This document shows positions 25,538 through 34,596 of a stretch of 64,000 nt of DNA, one piece after another; the stretch's first letter is position 1, and every line of letters starts with the position of its first letter. Under the pieces are notes generated by a model. It saw only the letters and a program-made list of their open reading frames with translations. It was not told the origin of the DNA and ran no database searches. The translations under genes were made by a program, and so were the position numbers. This DNA comes from Muribaculaceae bacterium (lineage in GTDB: Bacteria > Bacteroidota > Bacteroidia > Bacteroidales > Muribaculaceae): the NCBI GenBank assembly GCA_017449785.1, contig JAFTFA010000115.1, forward strand, positions 1-64,000, in the 5' to 3' direction.

Positions 25538-27649
25538 TTAATTGACGTGAATGAACTTCCTTGCACTGGCCGAACGGTCGCTGCCAGTAGTCACCTCGAT
25601 ATTGATGCCGTCAAAGGGGGCACTGCTCTCGCTGCCACCCAGGTTGTAGTAGCGCACCGAGGTCTTGCCCTGTGAGGCGGGAACGGTCTCGGGAGCCGGC
25701 GCAGCGGGTATCTCCTCGATCGAGGTCAGCGGGTCATGGCCCTCATCGTTGATGGGCTCGAGATAGAACGAGCGCAGGGGCTCATAGCCTTTCTCCTCCA
25801 TGAGCGCGTCCCAGTCGGCGGGCAGTTCGACAGCGACGGTCGACATGCCGCCGCCCGGCATGGTCTGTATCTTGTTGCGCGAGGCATCGCCGGTGATCAG
25901 GAAGGCCGTTTCGCCCTTGACCATCGTGGGGATGGTGAGCATCTGGGGCACATCGCTGGCATACCACTCGGGCGTATTGGTCATCTCGGCATTTTCTTCA
26001 TCCTGCAAGCGGGTCATGTATTCCTCCAGCGAGACCTTGTCGGGGTCGATGGCGCTGCCAGGGTTGGCATAGTAGTGGGCATAGGTGCGCTCATACAGCG
26101 GACGGCGTGCCGTGGCAATCAGCTGGTCCTCGAGGGCATCCACCGTGCCGTAGGCTTCCTTCAGGTGGGCTGCGACCTCCTCGGTCATCATGATGGCGCG
26201 GTGGGTATATTGTACACCGCTGCCCAGTGCCAGCTGGCAACGCTCGGTGATGTCCCATGCCAGCAGCTGCATGATCTTCTCGCCGTCGGTCGTGGCGGGC
26301 GGCATGTTATTGCCCCACAGCAGGGTGGATGCAGCAGTTATCGCGCTCTCGTTCAGGTCAAGACCCTGGCGGACGTGATAGGGGTTCCAGCCCACGCGCA
26401 GGCAGGCCTCATCATCCTCGGCCAAGCACCACGACACCGGATAGCCGAAGGTGCCCATGCGGTCCTGCTTGACATAATAGCCCGCCAGGTTGAGCATCGC
26501 CAGATTCAGGAAACGGCCGATGGCGACATTGGCCTGCTCGTTGATCTGTCCCTGCCCGTGGTCCAGCCCCAACTGGCGCGCCACGGGGCCATTGGCCCAG
26601 CAATAGGGGATCCACGCGTGGGTGCTGCCCAGCGTGCGGCGGAAGTCGCCCGAGGTCATCGCCTTGGTCAAGGCTATCAGCAGCGGCATGTATTCGGGCT
26701 TGCAGCCGGCCATCACGCCGTTGACGGCAACGTGCCACACGAGCGACGAGCGATAGGACGGCGAGAGCACGGCAATCGTGCGGTTCCAGCGATAGTCGGT
26801 ATATTTCATGAATTCCTCGACACGCTCCTTGGTGGGCGGGATGATGGGCATACCGTCGCTCCACATCATGTCGCGGTAAAACTCGTTCACCTCGTCGATC
26901 GTACCGCTGAAGACGGCTTCCTGCGGGTCGGCCGCTTCGGGATGGGAATTTTCATCGATTTCTTCCTGGGTAATAGGCTCGGTGAGCATGTCCAGGATCT
27001 GGGGCCACAGCACCTCGCGGGTGTTCTGCTTGAGTTGTTCCTCGGTGTGGGAAGCAAATGCGCCCGGATAAACGGCCACGCGCAGCACGGGCAAGCCGTT
27101 GTTATAGGCTGTCGTCTTGGCCTGGGTGTCAAAGCCCGGGGCAGCGATCATCACCGACGGAATGCCAATATACTCGGCGGCGATGCACGAGCCGGTCTCC
27201 TTGGGCGTGCAGATGCCACACCCGCCGTTGCCCGAGATGACCGCGTCCACACCATATTCCTGCAGGCGCTGCTGGAAACGCTCTACCTGCGGTTTGCGCG
27301 CACGCGGGCCTGGAAACAGCCCGGCCGAGCCGATCTCGCTCAGCACATAGACCGTGGCCGTCGGGAAATACTCGAGGATCAGTTTTCTCAACTCGACATG
27401 GGTCACGCTCGCCATGAACGAGCCGCCCACCAGGGCGATTGTCTTGCCGTCGAGTGTCTCCAGTCGGGGAGCCATCTCGATCATGTCCACCGATGATTGA
27501 CCCACCGGTGACAACACGTCATAGGTGCCGACGGTCTCGTCACCACCACACTCGCCGCCGGGCTCACACGTCTGGGCTTGGCCCGTCAGGCCAACAACCA
27601 GAAAGCTGAACAACAACAGCAGCACCTTCTGCAATAACTTTGTTTTCAT
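25538..27649 (-). CDS. Secreted two-domain UGSC-family protein
   Basis: 703 residues from the ATG at 27649. The N-terminal signal peptide ends near GLTGQAQT. Residues ~65-175 match UGSC-type proteins: the redox motif appears as Cys144-Gly-Ile-Cys147 in GNGGCGICTPKETGSC, where family members have Sec/Cys-Gly-Ser-Cys, followed by EYIGIPSVMIAAPGF. Residues ~265-540 form the second block known from this family (SDGMPIIPPTKERVEEF, AVNGVMAGCKPEYMP, NVAIGRFLNLAMLNLAGY). The C-terminus (YYNLGGSESSAPFDGINIEV ... RKFIHVN) resembles a short T9SS-type tail. Function is unknown; a thiol redox role is suggested only by the CxxC-like motif. The family label rests on motif memory. Confidence 0.7.
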   Translation of the reverse strand: MKTKLLQKVLLLLFSFLVVGLTGQAQTCEPGGECGGDETVGTYDVLSPVGQSSVDMIEMAPRLETLDGKTIALVGGSFMASVTHVELRKLILEYFPTATVYVLSEIGSAGLFPGPRARKPQVERFQQRLQEYGVDAVISGNGGCGICTPKETGSCIAAEYIGIPSVMIAAPGFDTQAKTTAYNNGLPVLRVAVYPGAFASHTEEQLKQNTREVLWPQILDMLTEPITQEEIDENSHPEAADPQEAVFSGTIDEVNEFYRDMMWSDGMPIIPPTKERVEEFMKYTDYRWNRTIAVLSPSYRSSLVWHVAVNGVMAGCKPEYMPLLIALTKAMTSGDFRRTLGSTHAWIPYCWANGPVARQLGLDHGQGQINEQANVAIGRFLNLAMLNLAGYYVKQDRMGTFGYPVSWCLAEDDEACLRVGWNPYHVRQGLDLNESAITAASTLLWGNNMPPATTDGEKIMQLLAWDITERCQLALGSGVQYTHRAIMMTEEVAAHLKEAYGTVDALEDQLIATARRPLYERTYAHYYANPGSAIDPDKVSLEEYMTRLQDEENAEMTNTPEWYASDVPQMLTIPTMVKGETAFLITGDASRNKIQTMPGGGMSTVAVELPADWDALMEEKGYEPLRSFYLEPINDEGHDPLTSIEEIPAAPAPETVPASQGKTSVRYYNLGGSESSAPFDGINIEVTTGSDRSASARKFIHVN

Positions 27650-27715
27650 GAATTCAGTGATTTTTGGGAGGTTCATTACAATTTGATTACATAATAGAGA
27701 TGCACCCCGCCACCA

Positions 27716-27784
27716 AAAGTTAAATCCCGGAATAGAAAAAACAGCACCGTCAACCGAAAAAAACGCTATTCCCGATTTAACTTT
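27716..27784. promoter_or_regulatory. Outward-facing twin elements between the UGSC and ECF sigma genes
   Basis: AAAGTTAAATCCCGGAATAG (27716-27735) and CTATTCCCGATTTAACTTT (27766-27784) are reverse complements apart from a one-base indel. Read outward, each gene is therefore preceded by nearly the same element, CTATTCC-n-GATTTAACTTT. They lie 27 bp before the sigma gene and 66 bp before the UGSC gene. They fit either paired promoters for the ECF factor or a dyad operator. Confidence 0.65.
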
Positions 27785-27811
27785 CGCCCACTCGATACAT
27801 CTAATTCATGT

Positions 27812-28372
27812 ATGGCAAGCAAGACCGACGACAGCACGTTGCAGCAGATGCTCCAAGACCCCGCCCAACGCGACGAGGGTTTCAGGAGGCTCATGAAGCA
27901 GTACGGGCACATGCTCTACTGGCACATTCGCCGCATCGTCGTCGGCCACGACGACGCCCAGGACGTGATACAGGAGACCTGCATCAAGGTCTTGAACCAC
28001 ATCGGCTCGTTCTCGGGCAAGGGCACCCTGGTGACATGGCTCTACCGCATCGCCACCAACGAGGCCCTGCAGCACCTGCGACGACAGACCCACCTGTTCC
28101 AGAGCATCGACTCACTGAGCGAGACTCTGACATCCAAACTGCTGGCCGAGGCCACGCTCGATGCGGGCGAACTGGAAACACTGTTCCAGAAGGCACTGCT
28201 CACTCTGCCCACCCAGCAGCGCATCACGTTCAACATGCGCTACTACGACGAGTTGAGCTATGAGGAAATCGCCGCCATCACGGGCAAGAACGTGCAGGCG
28301 TTGAAGACCAATTATCATTACGCGACCGTCAAGGTCAAGAACTACATCAAAGAACACTCGACAACAACATGA
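27812..28372 (+). CDS. ECF-type RNA polymerase sigma factor
   Basis: 186 residues. Sigma-70 region 2 (~22-92: GFRRLMKQYGHMLYWHIRRIVV, DDAQDVIQETCIKVL, GTLVTWLYRIATNEAL) and region 4 (~130-180: LLTLPTQQRITFNMRYYDELSYEEIA) are clear, with no region 3 between them. It overlaps the next gene by 4 bp (ATGA), which suggests translational coupling with its probable anti-sigma factor. Twin elements upstream suggest autoregulation. Confidence 0.95.
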   Translation: MASKTDDSTLQQMLQDPAQRDEGFRRLMKQYGHMLYWHIRRIVVGHDDAQDVIQETCIKVLNHIGSFSGKGTLVTWLYRIATNEALQHLRRQTHLFQSIDSLSETLTSKLLAEATLDAGELETLFQKALLTLPTQQRITFNMRYYDELSYEEIAAITGKNVQALKTNYHYATVKVKNYIKEHSTTT

Positions 28373-28707
28373 CCGAACAATTCAATGACATAGTGGGGAA
28401 GAAGCTGCCTTACCACGAGAGTGAGCAGTACTTAAACCAATTGCTTGATACTGCGACCGAGAATGCCATCAAACACCGGTTCCATCACCCAAAGAACAGG
28501 CATTGGGGCATGGTGGCCGCATCGGTTGCGGCAGTCTCGCTGCTGGTCCTGGGCATCGGTTTCAAGTTATTGCACAACCCGATTCCGGCCACGACAGCTG
28601 TAACCCTCACCGGCGAGGGGCCGCTCGACGAGTTCCTGAACTCATTGAGCGATGAAGAAGCGGCACAGCTCCAGTACTACGAGATCGAAGAGATACCTGA
28701 ATATTGA
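28369..28707 (+). CDS. Small single-pass membrane protein, probable anti-sigma factor
   Basis: 112 residues. A polar N-terminal ~45 residues is followed by one transmembrane helix (MVAASVAAVSLLVLGIGF, ~47-65) and an acidic periplasmic tail of ~45 residues (PLDEFLNSLSDEEAAQLQYY). Its position, the 4-bp overlap with the sigma gene and its topology fit an anti-sigma factor. It lacks a recognisable zinc-binding ASD motif, so the role is inferred from context. Confidence 0.7.
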   Translation: MTEQFNDIVGKKLPYHESEQYLNQLLDTATENAIKHRFHHPKNRHWGMVAASVAAVSLLVLGIGFKLLHNPIPATTAVTLTGEGPLDEFLNSLSDEEAAQLQYYEIEEIPEY

Positions 28708-28732
28708 TATTATCATTAATGAATGTAATCAG

Positions 28733-29176
28733 ATGGAAAAGATGGAAAAGATGAAAAAAATAGTCATGATACTGCTAGTGGCCCTCGTGACCATGACCGC
28801 TACGGCCCAGGAGAACAAGAATGGCTCGGTCAATGAGCGGCTCTACAAGGCCAAGGTACGCGAACTCGTGTACCGCCTGCACATCACCGAGGCACAGCAG
28901 GCCAAGTTTGAACCCATCTATCACCAGTACTGCGAGGAGATGGCCGAACTGTGGGCCGACCGCAAGCGCCCCATCAAGCCCAGCACCAGCACCGATGCCG
29001 CCACCATGGCCAAGCGTAAGATGGAAATGCAGCAGCGGGCACAAGGCATACGCATGAAGTACATCGACCGGCTGGCCACCGTCCTCAACGCCAACCAGGT
29101 GGACCGTTTCTTTGAAGTCGAGAGCATCATCCAGAAGAAACTCAAGGAGCGCCGCGATCAGGCACGCAACCAGTAG
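28733..29176 (+). CDS. Spy/LTXXQ-like periplasmic protein
   Basis: About 147 residues from the ATG at 28733 (a further ATG at 28751 also fits). A signal peptide (MKKIVMILLVALVTMTATAQ) is followed by an all-helical, highly charged mature part: LHITEAQQAKFEPIYHQYC resembles the LTxxQ motif, and MQQRAQGIRMKYIDRLATVLNANQVDRF is the second half. In Bacteroidota such proteins commonly close sigma/anti-sigma operons. A role as periplasmic chaperone or envelope-stress sensor is plausible. The long in-frame extension upstream overlaps the anti-sigma gene and is not used. Confidence 0.78.
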   Translation: MEKMEKMKKIVMILLVALVTMTATAQENKNGSVNERLYKAKVRELVYRLHITEAQQAKFEPIYHQYCEEMAELWADRKRPIKPSTSTDAATMAKRKMEMQQRAQGIRMKYIDRLATVLNANQVDRFFEVESIIQKKLKERRDQARNQ

Positions 29177-29259
29177 GTCATCAATACAATCGAGTAGGCC
29201 GCAGGATGCGCCAATAACGCCCGGCAGCAATTTCTATCCGCCCCATCAGACTAACAGCA

Positions 29260-29296
29260 CGAGGCCGCAACGGGATTCACTCCTGTCGCGGCCTCG
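29260..29296 (+). terminator. Terminator of the ECF sigma operon
   Basis: CGAGGCCGC (29260-29268) with GCGGCCTCG (29288-29296) forms a perfect 9-bp GC-rich stem, extended by a weaker inner ACGGGA/TCCTGT pairing. T-rich sequence follows. Confidence 0.8.
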
Positions 29297-29330
29297 CGTT
29301 TACTAGTTTTTATCTACTAGGGGTGCTGAA

Positions 29331-31751
29331 TTACCAAGCTCCCTTCAACAGATAATCAACCAGGGCGGTCACGTCCTCGATGTTCAATAAGCCATCGCCG
29401 TTGCAGTCAGCACGCTGGGCATCAATGCCCTCGGTATTGCTCAGCAAGCCATTGATCAGGGCCGTGACATCGCTGATGTTCACACTGCCATCACCATCCA
29501 CGTCACCGCGCAGGCCAGCAGCATCCAGCAGGACTACCTCCCTGGTGTTACTCCAGCTGCTCTCGGTACCATTCACGTAGTGGGCTTTCACGCGATACAG
29601 GTAGGAGGTAGCAGGAAGCAGACCGGTAACGGTGTAGAACTTGTCGGGGGTGATACCCTCGATCAGGCGGAAGCTGGCATCACCCGTCTCCTGGGGAGCC
29701 CTGAATGCAAAGGGCTCGGGATCGGTGATCTCGCCGCCATAGATCTTGATAGCCTGGATCTCGGGATAGTAGCCCGTGGTGAAGCGCACATAGGGATGAG
29801 CACCCACCTCAAGCACAACGAGATAGGTATCCAGTTCCTTGGCCAGAGTGATCGTCTGGCTCTCAACATCGGTCGAAACGGTCAGAGTAGTGTTTGTGCC
29901 CTTGGTATAGGCCTTGGCCTTGATGATGACACTCACCACATTGTATCCCACGGGAACACAGTTGGGATCAATGACACTGTTACGGTTGGCCGAGATGAAG
30001 CCACCGTCAAGATAGAACTGATTGCCGGTGAAGGTCCAGCCCTCAGGCATATAGTTAGCAGCGTCATTGGCATGGTTGGTATTATCGCTGGGCACATCGC
30101 TCCAGTCAGCCTCGGCGAGCAGATTCACGTCAGGCTTTTCCTTCACCTCGAGGGTGTAGCTGACAACGTTCTCGGCAGGAGTGTTGTCCGACCAGTCGGC
30201 ACGGAACGAGGTTGACGTTACACCCGATGCGTCGGGCTCGAGCATAGCAGGACGGTACAGTTCATAGACCGACGTACCGGTAACAGTAATCACGATGTCG
30301 GCAACGCCCTCGGTGCTGGCAACGATGGTAGCGGTGTACTCGCCCTCGGCCTTGGGAGCATAGGTCACGGTGATAGCCTCATTGACCTTGCCGTCGGCAT
30401 CGGGAGTGATCTCGCTGCTGCTCACGCTGAACACGCCGTTCTCGTCATTGACCTTCAGGGTCACCTTGCCCTCCAGGTTGCTGCCCTTGAGGGTGAATTT
30501 GCCAGTCGCGGTCTGGTTCTTGAAGCACTCCATCGACAGCGAAGAGTTGTCGGTCTTGAGGCGCGGCATCTTGAGCGGGGGCTGGATACCGATGACCATC
30601 TGCTGATACTGGTTGAAGGTCGAACCCTGGCCAGTGAAGGCGTTCAACGCATAGTAGTTGTTGGAAACACCACTCCAGCCGAAGTTGATGTGGTACTTGT
30701 TGGTATTGGCATCATAACCGTCAACATTGAAGGCGTGACCGCCACCAAAGAATCCACCGGCAATGGCACAGAACAGGATAGGACGACCCTCGTTGAGCTC
30801 TTCCTGGATCAGGGCGGCCCACTCGGCGTCGCTATAGAGCGTCGTGCCGCCGCTGTAGGCACTGGTCTTCTTCACCACGCGCACTGTCTCCTCATCATAG
30901 CCGAAGAACTTGAAGGCATCAGCCATCAGGCTCACACTATCGGAGCTGACACCGCTACCGCCGGCAGCCGACGTGCCATATTCCATGCGCTCGGCCTGGC
31001 CGATGTAGCGCATCAGCGTGGCAACGGCATCGGCCTGGGCAGTCGTGTAGTTACTGCCATAGACATCCAGCATGTTGTCCCAGTCAAAGGTCACGGGAGG
31101 CAATGCGGCAACATTGACATACTGGCTTGAATAGTAGCCCGTGCTCAAGTTGCAACGGTAACCGGGGACCTCGGGGGTCTCAAAGTCGGGATACTTCCAG
31201 TAATGGAAAATCATGGCAGCCGAGGTAGCAGGGCAACCCGTCAAGCACTGGTAACCATTGATCTTGCACTGGTTCCAGTAGGGAGCCTCCTGATCCCACA
31301 GCGCCGTCAACAGCGGCTCCACGCTGGCAATGCGCAGCGACGGGGACATCATCGACGGGGTCTCGACCTGCATGCCCTCGTGGGCCTGCAGGAACTCGAT
31401 CTGCTCCTTGTAGGTAGCCAGCCAAGCCTTCATGTTGCAAGGCATGGAGTTGATATCGAGCGGAGCATCGCCATAACCGAGGATTTCCTCGGCACGGTCA
31501 TCACCCGACACAATCACATAGCCGTTGCTCGAGTTGAAGATGTAATAGACCGCACGGTCCAGCATCTTGGAATTCATCTCGGCATGGGCCAATTTCATCT
31601 CGCCTGCTAGCGGAGCCATTAATCGTCCACCGTACAACCCTTGTTGTACAAAGTTTGTAGCCTTGAGCTGCGCGGTCCTCACATCAACCGGCGCTGCCGA
31701 AAGCTGAATTGCCGCAAACAAAACTGCGACGCACAGTAAGATTCTTCTCAT
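29331..31751 (-). CDS. C10-family (streptopain-like) cysteine peptidase, array member 1
   Basis: 806 residues. Signal peptide (1-20), then a Spi-like propeptide (~21-140: AVYYIFNSSNGYVIVSGDDR). The C10 catalytic domain follows, with nucleophile Cys173 in CLTGCPATSAAMIFHYWKYP and His339 in GGGHAFNVDGYD; NFGWSG completes the active-site region. Next come Ig-like and Fn3-like modules (~400-740). Two dockerin-like repeats (GDVDGDGSVNISDVTALI, CNGDGLLNIEDVTALV) close the protein. It should be a secreted or surface protease matured by propeptide removal. It is the 3'-most of four tandem paralogs, each apparently transcribed on its own. Confidence 0.93.
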   Translation of the reverse strand: MRRILLCVAVLFAAIQLSAAPVDVRTAQLKATNFVQQGLYGGRLMAPLAGEMKLAHAEMNSKMLDRAVYYIFNSSNGYVIVSGDDRAEEILGYGDAPLDINSMPCNMKAWLATYKEQIEFLQAHEGMQVETPSMMSPSLRIASVEPLLTALWDQEAPYWNQCKINGYQCLTGCPATSAAMIFHYWKYPDFETPEVPGYRCNLSTGYYSSQYVNVAALPPVTFDWDNMLDVYGSNYTTAQADAVATLMRYIGQAERMEYGTSAAGGSGVSSDSVSLMADAFKFFGYDEETVRVVKKTSAYSGGTTLYSDAEWAALIQEELNEGRPILFCAIAGGFFGGGHAFNVDGYDANTNKYHINFGWSGVSNNYYALNAFTGQGSTFNQYQQMVIGIQPPLKMPRLKTDNSSLSMECFKNQTATGKFTLKGSNLEGKVTLKVNDENGVFSVSSSEITPDADGKVNEAITVTYAPKAEGEYTATIVASTEGVADIVITVTGTSVYELYRPAMLEPDASGVTSTSFRADWSDNTPAENVVSYTLEVKEKPDVNLLAEADWSDVPSDNTNHANDAANYMPEGWTFTGNQFYLDGGFISANRNSVIDPNCVPVGYNVVSVIIKAKAYTKGTNTTLTVSTDVESQTITLAKELDTYLVVLEVGAHPYVRFTTGYYPEIQAIKIYGGEITDPEPFAFRAPQETGDASFRLIEGITPDKFYTVTGLLPATSYLYRVKAHYVNGTESSWSNTREVVLLDAAGLRGDVDGDGSVNISDVTALINGLLSNTEGIDAQRADCNGDGLLNIEDVTALVDYLLKGAW

Positions 31752-32067
31752 AAATTGATGATTTAAAACGTTATGGTAATATTGTAATGATTAAAAATTT
31801 CTTATGCTCCAGTTGATGGAAAGTATAATGGTGATAACATGAAGTGCCACAATACAGCACCATGGTACTTAAAACATTCGCAAATGTACACCAAAAACAA
31901 TAAAACAACAACATTTTTAACCTATTTTATTAAAAATTTAAATACAAATTCCACCCATAAACACAATATCAACTTGATTATCAGCCAAATAAAAACAAAC
32001 TTCCCTTGCTCTAAAAATGTAACATTTCTTGAACAAGGGAAGCCCGTGCGAGGATGCTATTGGCCGA
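31752..32067. other. Spacer between C10 peptidase genes 1 and 2
   Basis: About 315 bp, very AT-rich, no coding frame of note. It holds a -7-like TACATTTG on the minus strand (31888-31881) that could serve peptidase 1, and the terminator of peptidase 2 at 31991-32042. Confidence 0.5.
31991..32042 (-). terminator. Terminator of C10 peptidase gene 2
   Basis: CTTCCCTTG (32000-32008) pairs with CAAGGGAAG (32034-32042), a perfect 9-bp stem. On the minus strand it is followed by TTTGTTTTTATTTGG. Confidence 0.8.
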
Positions 32068-34443
32068 TCAATGGCCCGACAGCAGCAGGTTGATCAGCGC
32101 TGTGACATCCGTGATATTGACGTTACCGTCAACGTTGACGTCGGCACACATGGAGCAAGCATTGCCCTGACCACTCAGCAGCTCGTTGATGAGTGCGGTC
32201 ACATCGGTGATGTTGACATTGCCGTCGTGATTGACGTCACCCACCTCATAGGGGTGCCCGCCGTCAACGAGGGTAACAATGCGTGTCTCGCTCCAGTCGC
32301 TCTCGGCGCCATCGATGTAATGGGCCTTGACATGATAGAAGTAGGTGCCGCCAGCAGCCAGGTCACGTACCATCTGGGACTTGCCGGTAATCCCCTCGAT
32401 GAGGCGATAATTGGCGTCGCCGGTCTCACTGGCCCTGAGGGCTGCACTGCCCGTCGCGTCACCGGCATAGATCTTGATGCCCTGGATCATGGGGTAGTAA
32501 CCGGCCTTGAAGGCGATCTGGTCGCCCTCGGCACAATCCAGCAAGACCGTCATCGTGGCATAGGCAAACGGCAGGGCTAACGTCTCGCTGGCCTGACTCG
32601 TCGACACTGTCAGCTCCGACGGGTCGCCCCACGAGCCGTAACTGCGTGCCGTGACTTCCACGGTCACCTTGTCATATCCCTGCAGATTCAAGGCATCGGT
32701 CGTGATGACGCTGTTGCGGCGCGGCATGACGCAACCTCCCTCCAGATTAAACTCGCTGCCCGTGAAACTCCAGCCTTCAGGCAGGTAGTCGGTGGCATGC
32801 GAGGCCTGGTTGGTCGGCGTCATGCGGGGCAGGTCGCTGAAGTCCGCTTCCTCAAGCAGCATGTAGTCGGGCTTGCCATACACCTCCAGCGTGTAGCTCG
32901 TCACGTTGCTGGCCGGGGTCTCGTCGGTCCATGCGGCGTTGAATGATGTCAGCGTCACTTGCGACTCATCGGCCGGAAGGAGCACAGGAGGATAAATCTC
33001 GAGGGGTGCCGTGCCGTTGAGAACAATGGTCAAGGGGGTGGCTCCCTCAGCAGTGCAGGTGATGGTGGCAGTCGAGGTGCCGACGGCCTTGGGGGCATAG
33101 GTCACCGTGATGTCCTTGCCTGCCTCGGCATCGGCCTGCGGGATTGTAGCGGCATCCAGCGCGAACACCCCGTCGGCATCATTCAGCGTCAGGGTCACGT
33201 CACCATTGAGGTTGGTTCCCTTGATGCTGACGGTCGCCGTGGCCGTCCTGTTGATGTAGCACTCCATGTCGAGCGAGCCGGGATAGGCCTGCAAGCGGGT
33301 ATTCTGGTAACCTTCGGGCGGCTGGATGCCGATGACCATCTGCTGGCCGGTGCCGAAGGTGAGTTCCTCATAGGTGAAGGCATTCAGGGCAAAGAAGCCG
33401 TTGCCCCTGCCGTTCCAGCCCCAATTGATGTGGTAGGTATCGTTGGCGGCATCATAGCCATCGACGTTGAACGCGTGTCCCGACCCGGTGTAGTTGTCAT
33501 AGGCGCAATACACGATGGGGCGGCCGGCAGTGAGCTCGGCCTGGATCAACGCACCCCACTGTGCATCACTGTAGTTGGCATATCCCAGATCGTCGGTCTT
33601 GAACAGGAGTTGTGCATCCTGGTCATATTCAAAGAGCTGGACGGCACGCAGGATGTCCTTGCCATAGGCACCGCTGCCCGAGATGGTATAGTCCATCTCC
33701 TCGGCCTGGCCGATGTAGCGCATCAGGTGGGCCACAGCGGCGGCCTGCACGTCATTGTACTCGCCCGTGTAATTGTCGAGCATGTTGCCCCAGTCAAACA
33801 CCGTCGGTGGCAGTTCGGGAAGCACAACAGCATATTGCGGCGTCATATAGGACGGCACGGCAGGGGTCTGCTGGCTGGGGTATTTCCAGTAGTGGAACAC
33901 CATCGACAGCGAGGTGGCCGGACAACCGGTATAGCAGGTGTCGGTGCCATAGACGGGGCACTCGTTCCAGTAGGGTGCACTCTGGCTCCAGTTGGCCGTG
34001 AGCAGCGGATTGACCGTCTGCCCGGCCCGCTGCGGAGCCTGCTTGGAGGACACGCCGACCTGGATGCCGGGACGGGCTATCAGGTACTCCAGTTGGTGCT
34101 TGTAGCATGAGAGCCAATACTGCATGTTGGCGGGCATGTGGTCCACATCCAGCGCCTGGTCGCCATAGGCAAGAATCTGCTCGGCGCGGTCGTCGCCCGA
34201 CACCACGACAAAGCTGCACGCAGTGTTGAAGATGTAATAAACGGGAGTAGTGGACGACTTGGCGTCCATCTCGACTCGGGCGAGCTTCAAGCCGCCCTGG
34301 GCGGGGGCCATCATGCGGCCGCGGGCCACCTGGGTTTGCAGGAAACGTTCGGCATGCGCCTGGGCCGTCAAGGCATCGACGCTGGCCGACCATGCCTGGC
34401 TTGCCGTCAACAGCAGGACGGCGAGAAAAAGCATCTTTTTCAT
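32068..34443 (-). CDS. C10-family cysteine peptidase, array member 2
   Basis: 791 residues. Signal peptide 1-20, propeptide with VVVSGDDRAEQILAYGD, catalytic Cys174 in CYTGCPATSLSMVFHYWKYP and His323 in GSGHAFNVDGYD. INWGWNG follows the histidine. The middle holds Ig/Fn3-like modules, with the segment ETPASNVTSYTLEVYGKPDY repeated in all four paralogs. The two C-terminal dockerin-like repeats (GDVNHDGNVNITDVTALI and a second) are separated by the linker GQGNACSMCAD, which adds two cysteines that the paralogs lack. Secreted protease by homology. Confidence 0.93.
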   Translation of the reverse strand: MKKMLFLAVLLLTASQAWSASVDALTAQAHAERFLQTQVARGRMMAPAQGGLKLARVEMDAKSSTTPVYYIFNTACSFVVVSGDDRAEQILAYGDQALDVDHMPANMQYWLSCYKHQLEYLIARPGIQVGVSSKQAPQRAGQTVNPLLTANWSQSAPYWNECPVYGTDTCYTGCPATSLSMVFHYWKYPSQQTPAVPSYMTPQYAVVLPELPPTVFDWGNMLDNYTGEYNDVQAAAVAHLMRYIGQAEEMDYTISGSGAYGKDILRAVQLFEYDQDAQLLFKTDDLGYANYSDAQWGALIQAELTAGRPIVYCAYDNYTGSGHAFNVDGYDAANDTYHINWGWNGRGNGFFALNAFTYEELTFGTGQQMVIGIQPPEGYQNTRLQAYPGSLDMECYINRTATATVSIKGTNLNGDVTLTLNDADGVFALDAATIPQADAEAGKDITVTYAPKAVGTSTATITCTAEGATPLTIVLNGTAPLEIYPPVLLPADESQVTLTSFNAAWTDETPASNVTSYTLEVYGKPDYMLLEEADFSDLPRMTPTNQASHATDYLPEGWSFTGSEFNLEGGCVMPRRNSVITTDALNLQGYDKVTVEVTARSYGSWGDPSELTVSTSQASETLALPFAYATMTVLLDCAEGDQIAFKAGYYPMIQGIKIYAGDATGSAALRASETGDANYRLIEGITGKSQMVRDLAAGGTYFYHVKAHYIDGAESDWSETRIVTLVDGGHPYEVGDVNHDGNVNITDVTALINELLSGQGNACSMCADVNVDGNVNITDVTALINLLLSGH

Positions 34444-34521
34444 GTAATCGGGTTTAAATGTTAATGAGTATCGGCTGGCAAAGGTAATACAATATCACAA
34501 AGATTCGCCATAAAAATACCT

Positions 34522-34563
34522 AAAAATGCGGGACATCAGGGCCTCATCCCCGTGTCCCGCATG
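34522..34563 (-). terminator. Terminator of C10 peptidase gene 3
   Basis: ATGCGGGACA (34527-34536) and TGTCCCGCAT (34554-34563) form a perfect 10-bp stem, followed on the minus strand by TTTTTAGG. Confidence 0.88.
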
Positions 34564-34596
34564 GCAGCGTTTATTCTACAACGGTTATCGGTCTAA

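Noticed and set aside
25538..27649. Selenocysteine-coding UGA in the UGSC-like gene
   Set aside because: The motif position is an ordinary Cys codon and there is no in-frame UGA.
28652..28732. Upstream extension of the Spy-like protein
   Set aside because: It overlaps the anti-sigma gene and would bury the signal peptide in the middle of the protein; the ATG at 28733 is used.
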